A stretch of 64,000 nt of DNA from UBA4636 sp963650915 (GTDB lineage: Bacteria; Bacillota; Clostridia; Christensenellales; Borkfalkiaceae): positions 21,001 through 85,000 of the forward strand of contig CAVJMJ010000007.1 in NCBI GenBank assembly GCA_963650915.1, written 5' to 3'. The notes below the pieces were generated by a model that searched no databases, was not told where the DNA came from, and saw only the letters and a program-made list of their open reading frames with translations. Of the stretch, positions 58,895 through 64,000 are shown in pieces. Position 1 is the stretch's first letter, and each line of letters starts with the position of its first letter. The translations under genes were made by a program, and so were the position numbers.

Positions 58895-60064
58895 ATGGAA
58901 TCTGTTTCGAGCGTCATAACAAAAAAGCCCTTTTGCGATAAATTGGTTACGGGTAAATTTACCGAAAAAGTTCTGTCATGTATAGACGAGTATTTTTCGG
59001 ACAAAAACGAGCATCCCGAGATTGCTCTTTTAACCACCGAAAAAGACTACCTTTTTATCGGAAAATCTTTAAAGGATAAACTTATTGCCGAGAAAAAAAG
59101 GGTAACGGCTTTCGTTTTTGAAAAAGCCGAATCGATAAACTTTCTTAGCGATTACGATGCCGTGGTTACGATAGGCGACGCCGATTACGTCGGCGCAATT
59201 TGCGTAAAAGTCACCGACAAGCCCGTAATAATCCTTTCCGATTGCCTCGTTTTTGCAAACGTTTTTTCCTTTTTGTACGAAGTTTCGCCGATAAACAAAT
59301 TAAAGGGCGATTTTTATAAATGCGTAATCGATACCGAAATATATAAAAATTTAAAGCGTAAAGATTTTGCCGACGGATACGCGTTTGCGTCGTCGGTGTG
59401 CCTTGCAAAGTTCGAATGCGAGGTTTTGAAAACCTTCGGCGAGGAGATTTCCGATCAAACGATAGACAGGCTCGATTTTGCCTATAAAACGCTTACGTAC
59501 ATAAATAAAGAGAACATAGTAGGCGTTATCACGGTTGCCGAAATATACCTTATGAGTGCGTTAAACTTATGTCCGCGTCTTCTCGATACGGGTGCTTTTT
59601 ATTGCGGAAAAATACTTTCCTCAATCACGGGGCTAAGTAAGTACGAATGTACCCTTTCCTCGTACGGCGCACTACTTACCGCTTTTAAATGCTATCTTAA
59701 AACCGACAAAGATTTAGCCGTCGTGCCCTTCGTTAGAGAGGATGCGGAAAAACTATCCGAACTTTTGCACGTCGACAGTTTGGAAGTTTACAAAATAATG
59801 AATTTTTTGTCCTACGATAAAATCAGTTCAAAACGCACCGCGCTTTCCGGAAACAAAAACCTTGAAAGGGTTATAGACGAAACGGCGGGACGTCTTAAAG
59901 TTTTAAAGGCAAAGTACGAAAACGTTTATAACGCACGCCATAAACGGGGCGAATGCAAGAAAGAAGACCTTTTAAATGCACTTGCGCTTTCGGGCGTGGT
60001 GGCAGAAGGCTCGACGGAAATTATGTATTACGACGGCTTTTTGTCCCTTTTACCGCAAATTTAA
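58895..60064 (+). CDS. Unknown protein resembling the dehydroquinate synthase/iron-alcohol dehydrogenase fold, probably leaderless
   Basis: A 389-residue cytosolic protein. The N-terminal half looks like a nucleotide-binding alpha/beta part (HPEIALLTTEKDYLFIGKSL, YDAVVTIGDADYVGAICVKVTDKPVIIL), in the order of the GGGS...P-x-i-i-i-P elements of glycerol-1-phosphate dehydrogenase-like proteins. The GGGS motif is replaced by IGDA. The C-terminal half is helical, and metal-ligand His residues of that superfamily are not evident. It is therefore either a very divergent or inactive member. Homology is tentative. It has a perfect promoter and a tandem-repeat array upstream, with a terminator at 60187. 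Confidence 0.5.
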   Translation: MESVSSVITKKPFCDKLVTGKFTEKVLSCIDEYFSDKNEHPEIALLTTEKDYLFIGKSLKDKLIAEKKRVTAFVFEKAESINFLSDYDAVVTIGDADYVGAICVKVTDKPVIILSDCLVFANVFSFLYEVSPINKLKGDFYKCVIDTEIYKNLKRKDFADGYAFASSVCLAKFECEVLKTFGEEISDQTIDRLDFAYKTLTYINKENIVGVITVAEIYLMSALNLCPRLLDTGAFYCGKILSSITGLSKYECTLSSYGALLTAFKCYLKTDKDLAVVPFVREDAEKLSELLHVDSLEVYKIMNFLSYDKISSKRTALSGNKNLERVIDETAGRLKVLKAKYENVYNARHKRGECKKEDLLNALALSGVVAEGSTEIMYYDGFLSLLPQI

Positions 60065-60186
60065 AAACGGGGATTTTCGGTAATCGGCAATAATGAACTA
60101 AATTCCCATACTCTTTAATTTTAAAAATTGCATAAAAAATACTTTATAAAATTAAAAAAATCGTATAAAACGTAGTTAATCGGGCA

Positions 60187-60222
60187 ATAATCCTTACCGT
60201 AATCGGTAAAGGATTATTTTTT
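60187..60222 (+). terminator. Terminator of the gene at 58895
   Basis: AATAATCCTTACCG-TAAT-CGGTAAAGGATTATT followed by T residues. Confidence 0.85.
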
Positions 60223-60277
60223 ATGTAAAATAAGTTTTTTTATGTAAAATAAGTTTTTTTATGTAAAATAAGTTGAG
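60223..60277. repeat. 19 bp tandem repeat, 2.8 copies
   Basis: ATGTAAAATAAGTTTTTTT units start at 60223, 60242 and 60261, between the terminator and the next gene. Confidence 0.88.
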
Positions 60278-60293
60278 AAGGCAAAGGCTTGCT

Positions 60294-60707
60294 ATGAAAA
60301 AAATATTTTCGCTGGTTTTAATATTCGCACTCGTTTGCGCCTATAAAATTCCATTTAAACGGCTTTTTGAAACCGCCGACGGTCTTTACACCATAACCGT
60401 GGGCGAAGGGTCAAAGGGGAGTTTTTACACCTTTAATGCGAGCGACGAAGATTGTTTTAAAGGGTTTTATTCGGTTACGGGGCAAAGCCTTCAAACAAAA
60501 AACAAAGAGTATATAGAAAATTTTTTAGAGGTTTATTTTTGTAAACTTGTCATTATAGAAATAGTGGAAGGTATGACGGTCAAATATTACTATTCACCCA
60601 AAATATCGACCTATAGGTCGATTAACGGCAAAAAAGTAAACGTTCAAACCTGCTTTAAAGATGACGAATATACCATCGGAAGCCCGCTTATATATTGCGG
60701 ATTTTAA
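60294..60707 (+). CDS. Small secreted protein, YwmB-like (tentative)
   Basis: A 137-residue protein with a signal peptide (KKIFSLVLIFALVCAYKIPF). The C-terminal part (VKYYYSPKISTYRSINGKKVNVQTCFKDDEYTIGSPLIYCGF) resembles the last segment of YwmB-type proteins (YTP.i..yi..ggkkvNlQialr...). It is shorter than Bacillus YwmB. In Bacillus ywmB lies just upstream of murAA-spoIID-spoIIQ; here a SpoIIQ-like gene follows 29 bp later, which supports the idea. I chose ATG 60294 for the signal peptide, with a weak ribosome site. Confidence 0.5.
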   Translation: MKKIFSLVLIFALVCAYKIPFKRLFETADGLYTITVGEGSKGSFYTFNASDEDCFKGFYSVTGQSLQTKNKEYIENFLEVYFCKLVIIEIVEGMTVKYYYSPKISTYRSINGKKVNVQTCFKDDEYTIGSPLIYCGF

Positions 60708-60736
60708 AAATACATACAGGAGGTACTCTATAATTC

Positions 60737-61411
60737 ATGAGTGAAAAAGTAAAATCAAAAAAGCAAAGAATAATTTATTACTGCATTTTGGCGGTAATGA
60801 TAGTTCTCGTGGGTGTGGTTACCGTTATTGCGGCAACCGGCGGTAACAATAGCAACACGACCCTCGACAACACGCCGAAAGACACCGCAACCGACACGGG
60901 CGGGTCGAGTGACGAAACGCCGACGGTAAAACCCGACGATTCCGAAAAGGTCGACGACGACAACAAGGACAACGAACCGGTTGCCGAAGTAATTTCCTTT
61001 ATATCTCCGGTAAAAGGGGGAACATGCTTTAAAGAATACACCGACAATTCGGTGGTTTATTCGTCGACGCTCGGCGTGTACACGGGGCATACGGGAATGG
61101 ACTTTAAGGGGGAGGAAAACGCTCAAGTCGTTGCGGTTTACAAAGGCACGATAAAAGAAATTTCCACAAGTTACCTTAAAGGCACGACTATAAAAATCGA
61201 CCATGGTAGCGGATTATATACGATATATAACTCGGTAGAGCCTTTGGAAAATTTAAAAGCGGGCATGACCGTTTTGCAGGGCGACGTTATAGGCACGGTT
61301 TCCGAAAACAACAAGCAAGAATACAAAGACGGACCTCATCTTCACTTCGAGGTCGTCGAAAACGATAAAACGATCTCTCCTTTAAAATACCTTACCATAG
61401 AAGAAAAATAA
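60737..61411 (+). CDS. SpoIIQ-like membrane-anchored LytM/M23 peptidase
   Basis: A 224-residue protein with one N-terminal membrane helix (YYCILAVMIVLVGVVTVIAA), a low-complexity Thr/Asp/Ser linker (about residues 40-85), and a LytM domain (about 95-224). The zinc motifs HTGMD and HLHFEV are intact, so it may be an active endopeptidase like clostridial SpoIIQ. SpoIIQ sits in the forespore membrane, binds SpoIIIAH, and is needed for engulfment. The linkage to sporulation is inferred from architecture, the upstream YwmB-like gene, and the presence of SpoIIE. AGGAGG is present, 13-16 nt upstream of the ATG. Confidence 0.75.
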   Translation: MSEKVKSKKQRIIYYCILAVMIVLVGVVTVIAATGGNNSNTTLDNTPKDTATDTGGSSDETPTVKPDDSEKVDDDNKDNEPVAEVISFISPVKGGTCFKEYTDNSVVYSSTLGVYTGHTGMDFKGEENAQVVAVYKGTIKEISTSYLKGTTIKIDHGSGLYTIYNSVEPLENLKAGMTVLQGDVIGTVSENNKQEYKDGPHLHFEVVENDKTISPLKYLTIEEK

Positions 61412-61477
61412 CGTTATAAAACGGCGTTATAAAAAACGGCGTTATAAAAAACGGCGTTTTACGCCCTAATTAAACCA

Positions 61478-61514
61478 AACGACCTTTCGCTTTTTCCGCA
61501 AGGGTCGTTTTTTT
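61478..61514 (+). terminator. Terminator of the SpoIIQ-like gene
   Basis: AAACGACCTT / AAGGGTCGTTT with a T-run. Just upstream (61412-61455) is a tandem ACGGCGTTATAAAA repeat of about three units. Confidence 0.8.
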
Positions 61515-61598
61515 GCCGTAACGACCGAAAAAAGGCTGTTTGTTTTCGTCCTTTTTCGTTACAAAGCAAAATTATTTTTGTAAGCAGACAAAAAAGCG

Positions 61599-61627
61599 TT
61601 GAAAAATTAATTTTGTTGTGTTATACT
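61599..61627 (+). promoter_or_regulatory. Sigma-A promoter of the NifU-like/GGGtGRT operon
   Basis: TTGAAA (61599-61604), 17 bp, TATACT (61622-61627), with an extended -10 TG (61619-61620). Confidence 0.85.
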
Positions 61628-61661
61628 TTATTCGAACTTAAATAGGAGGTTGAATTATTTC

Positions 61662-62354
61662 ATGCAATATTCAAACGAAGTTGAAAAAATGGTTTGCGTT
61701 GCAAAGGGTCCCAAGCACGAACCCGCACCTATTCCCGAAGAGGGTAAATGGGTATTTGCAAAGGAAATCAAAGATATTTCCGGCTTTACCCACGGTATCG
61801 GCTGGTGCGCACCTCAACAAGGCGCATGCAAACTTTCTTTAAACATTAAACAAGGTATCATAGAAGAAGCGTTAATCGAAACCATCGGTTGCTCGGGTAT
61901 GACTCACTCTGCCGCTATGGCGTCCGAAATTCTTCCCGGGAAAACTATACTCGAAGCGTTAAATACCGACCTCGTTTGCGATGCCATAAACACCGCAATG
62001 AGAGAACTTTTCTTACAGATAGTTTACGGCAGAAGCCAGTCTGCTTTCTCCGACGACGGTCTTGTTATCGGCGCGGGTCTTGAAGACCTCGGTAAAGGTT
62101 TGCGTTCTCAAGTAGGTACCATGTACGGAACGAAAGCCAAAGGTACCAGATACCTTGAAATGGCTGAAGGTTACGTTACGAGGCTTGCACTCGACGAAGA
62201 CATGCAGGTTATAGGTTACGAATTCGTTTCTCTCGGCAAAATGACCGATTTCATCAAGAAAGGTTTAGAACCCAACGAAGCATACAAAAAGGCTATGGGT
62301 CACTACGGCAGATTCGAAAACGCTTATAAATACATTGATCCCCGTAAGGAATAA
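61662..62354 (+). CDS. NifU/IscU-like iron-sulfur assembly scaffold family protein
   Basis: A 230-residue protein. It resembles IscU/NifU-N scaffolds through a Cys in GWCAPQQGACKLSL and ETIGCSGMTHSAAMAS (scaffold-type Cys positions), then a long C-terminal extension (about residues 110-230) unlike IscU. It is the standard partner of the GGGtGRT protein encoded 11 bp later. The biochemical role of the pair is not established. I chose ATG 61662 because AGGAGG lies at 61644-61649; the TTG right after that site would be too close. Confidence 0.85.
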   Translation: MQYSNEVEKMVCVAKGPKHEPAPIPEEGKWVFAKEIKDISGFTHGIGWCAPQQGACKLSLNIKQGIIEEALIETIGCSGMTHSAAMASEILPGKTILEALNTDLVCDAINTAMRELFLQIVYGRSQSAFSDDGLVIGAGLEDLGKGLRSQVGTMYGTKAKGTRYLEMAEGYVTRLALDEDMQVIGYEFVSLGKMTDFIKKGLEPNEAYKKAMGHYGRFENAYKYIDPRKE

Positions 62355-62365
62355 GGAGGCACATT

Positions 62366-63367
62366 ATGGCTTTATTTGAAGGTTATGAAAGAAGAATAGA
62401 CAAAATCAACGGCGTCCTTAATCAATATGGAATCAAATCCATCGAAGAATGCAAGGACATTTGCCTTGCAAAGGGCGTTGACTGCGATAAAATCGTAAGA
62501 GGAACTCAACCCATCTGCTTTGAGAACGCCGTTTGGGCTTACTATGCAGGTGCGGCAATCGCAATTAAAAGCGGTGCTAAAAAAGCATCCGACGCCGCTG
62601 CCGCAATAGGTATCGGCTTACAATCTTTCTGCATTCCCGGCTCCGTTGCCGAAAACAGAAAGGTCGGTCTCGGTCACGGCAACCTCGCCGCCATGCTTTT
62701 AAACGACGATACCGATTGTTTCTGCTTCCTTGCCGGTCACGAATCTTTCGCGGCGGCTGAAGGCGCAATCTCTATCGCAATGAACGCAAACAAAGTTCGC
62801 GGTAAAGAATTAAGAGTTATCTTAAACGGTCTCGGTAAAGACGCCGCTATGATAATTTCCCGTATCAACGGCTTTACTTACGTAGAAACCGAATTCGATC
62901 CTTACACCGAAACGGTTAAGGTCGTTTACGAAAAGGCGTATTCCGACGGTCCGAGGGCAAAAGTTAAATGCTACGGCGCGGATAACGTTCCCGAAGGCGT
63001 TGCCATTATGAAGATGGAAAACGTAGGCGTTTCCATTACCGGTAACTCCACCAACCCGACGAGGTTCCAACACCCCGTTGCAGGTACTTACAAAAAATGG
63101 TGCGTTGAAAATGGTAAAAAATACTTCTCGGTTGCTTCCGGCGGCGGTACGGGCAGAACCCTCCACCCCGATAACATGGCTGCAGGCCCCTCCAGTTACG
63201 GTATGACCGATACCATGGGCAGAATGCACTCCGACGCACAGTTCGCCGGTTCGTCATCCGTTCCCGCTCACGTCGAAATGATGGGCTTAATCGGTATGGG
63301 CAACAACCCCATGGTAGGTGCTACCGTTGCCGTTGCCGTTGCGGTAGAAGAAGGCATGAAGGCTTAA
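62366..63367 (+). CDS. GGGtGRT protein (uncharacterised, partner of the NifU-like scaffold)
   Basis: A 333-residue cytosolic protein carrying the family-defining motif GGGTGRT (in SVASGGGTGRTLHPDN, near residue 263). Other conserved-looking parts are GLGHGNLAAMLL, FLAGHESFAAAEGAISIAMNANKVRGKELRVILNGLGKDAAMIISRINGF and the Gly/Ser/Met-rich C-terminus (MIGLIGMGNNPMVGATVAVAVAV-like). Several Cys residues near the N-terminus (EECKDICLAKGVDC, PIC) could bind metal or a cluster. It is translated 11 bp after the scaffold gene with AAGGAGG. Codon bias is strong, suggesting high expression. Function unknown. Confidence 0.9.
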   Translation: MALFEGYERRIDKINGVLNQYGIKSIEECKDICLAKGVDCDKIVRGTQPICFENAVWAYYAGAAIAIKSGAKKASDAAAAIGIGLQSFCIPGSVAENRKVGLGHGNLAAMLLNDDTDCFCFLAGHESFAAAEGAISIAMNANKVRGKELRVILNGLGKDAAMIISRINGFTYVETEFDPYTETVKVVYEKAYSDGPRAKVKCYGADNVPEGVAIMKMENVGVSITGNSTNPTRFQHPVAGTYKKWCVENGKKYFSVASGGGTGRTLHPDNMAAGPSSYGMTDTMGRMHSDAQFAGSSSVPAHVEMMGLIGMGNNPMVGATVAVAVAVEEGMKA

Positions 63368-63664
63368 TTTTCATAAAGTCTAAATTTCGTTAGAAAAAGT
63401 AACGAAGGCTTAGTTTTTGTTAATAAAAGGAATTGATGCTTAGTTTTCGTCAGAAAAAGGAATGGAGACTAAATTTCGTTAGAAAAAGTCTCGAGGACTT
63501 AGTTTGTCATAAAGTCTAAATTTCGTTAGAAAAAGTCCAGAAGACCTAATTTGTCATGAAGGCTGAATTTCGTTTAATCGACGACGTAAACTTTAAACTA
63601 ACGATATAAAATTTAAGACCTTCGACGTAACTTTAAACTAACGATATAAAATTTAAACCATTAG
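63368..63664. repeat. Degenerate tandem repeats after the GGGtGRT gene
   Basis: Repeated CTAAATTTCGTTAGAAAAAGT-like phrases occur near 63380, 63471 and 63517, with diverged units between them. A second repeat, ACTTTAAACTAACGATATAAA-like, occurs twice (about 63590 and 63631). No gene is seen. Confidence 0.8.
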
Positions 63665-63697
63665 ACGCGGTGTTTTCAAGAACACCGCGTTTTTCTT
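63665..63697 (+). terminator. Terminator of the NifU-like/GGGtGRT operon
   Basis: ACGCGGTGTT-TTCAAG-AACACCGCGT followed by TTTTCTTT. Confidence 0.88.
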
Positions 63698-63700
63698 TGT

Positions 63701-63737
63701 AAAAAAGTGACTTTTTGCATGAAAAAGTCACTTTTTT
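63701..63737. terminator. Second hairpin, possibly bidirectional
   Basis: AAAAAAGTGACTTTT / AAAAAGTCACTTTTTT with a short loop. Confidence 0.65.
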
Positions 63738-63949
63738 AATTGCGAGGTTTGACGGCATTATTTAAAAATAAAAACGCCGATGATTTTATTTGAAAAATAT
63801 AAAAATTTTTGTCGGTGGCGGTATTAACGGAACAAAAAAACACTGCTATTAAAGTTATTTGCCCAAGCGTAAATGTAAATTGCTTTAATCGCTATAAAAA
63901 TCGGGCGAATGAATTTTTAAGAAAATTACGAGTTCTACCGCAAAGGGAC
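63738..63949. other. Gene-free AT-rich interval
   Basis: Nothing recognisable in this ~210 bp. Confidence 0.4.
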
Positions 63950-63978
63950 TTGATTTTTTATCTTTGAAACAGTATAAT
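63950..63978 (+). promoter_or_regulatory. Promoter of a gene beyond the window
   Basis: TTGATT (63950-63955), 17 bp, TATAAT (63973-63978); the gene it serves lies beyond 64000. Confidence 0.7.
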
Positions 63979-64000
63979 AGAATAGAAAAGTGGCAAAGTT

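Overview
The window reads as a chromosome segment of an anaerobic, low-to-moderate GC member of the Bacillota, probably an uncultured gut-type member of class Clostridia. The reasons are Bacillota-type gene content (AddAB recombinase, L33-SecE-NusG-L11-L1-L10-L7/L12, HU), sporulation genes (SpoIIE and a SpoIIQ-like LytM protein), strictly anaerobic enzymes (oxygen-sensitive NrdD/NrdG, sodium-pump decarboxylase subunits), sigma-A promoters with 17 bp spacers, and strong AGGAGG ribosome sites. The taxonomic placement is inference; no rRNA or tRNA gene was recognised.

Layout. 1-4.6 kb: 3' end of an oligopeptide ABC transporter operon (oppC fragment, oppD, oppF, DUF3899 membrane protein); both ATPases carry large charged insertions. 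4.9-8 kb: YfbR-type nucleotidase, a transcarbamoylase-fold protein lacking the family's catalytic motifs, and an orphan ABC ATPase with degenerate catalytic motifs. 8.5-13.4 kb: dxs, mgsA, a LacI-family regulator, a SipW-type signal peptidase and a small membrane protein. 13.8-18.4 kb: spoIIE and a divergent membrane-anchored M6 metalloprotease. 19-26.6 kb: MFS transporter, then a nucleoside salvage/catabolism run deoC-deoD-deoB-cdd-deoA-tdk-ppa. 26.9-30.4 kb: FmdB-type zinc ribbon and SF2 helicase, then a decayed KilA-N phage-type gene. 30.4-34.8 kb: anaerobic ribonucleotide reductase module nrdG, nrdD (with a C-terminal redoxin domain) and a thioredoxin reductase-like gene, with NrdR boxes. 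34.9-37.3 kb: CPA2 antiporter and an unknown acidic protein. 37.4-41 kb: rpmG-secE-nusG-rplK-rplA-rplJ-rplL, not followed by rpoB. 41.1-45.8 kb: nitroreductase, then a two-gene secreted-protein module lying between near-identical direct repeats. 45.8-50.1 kb: mgtE, oadG/oadB-like genes and a lipoprotein. 50.2-57.8 kb: addB-addA and a membrane protein. 58-64 kb: HU, an unusual dehydrogenase-fold protein, a YwmB-like/SpoIIQ-like pair, and a NifU-like/GGGtGRT pair.

Intergenic DNA is notable. A short palindromic element (core CTATAAGCC / GGCTTATAG, often flanked by AAAAGTCCGCC) recurs between many genes and, in related form, inside several coding regions. Most gaps over 200 bp also hold private tandem repeats with periods of about 18-40 bp. 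Four genes (LacI-type regulator, M6 protease, addB, and the gene at 58895) have a sigma-A type -10 element ending exactly 6 nt before the ATG and no Shine-Dalgarno sequence, so they are candidates for leaderless translation.
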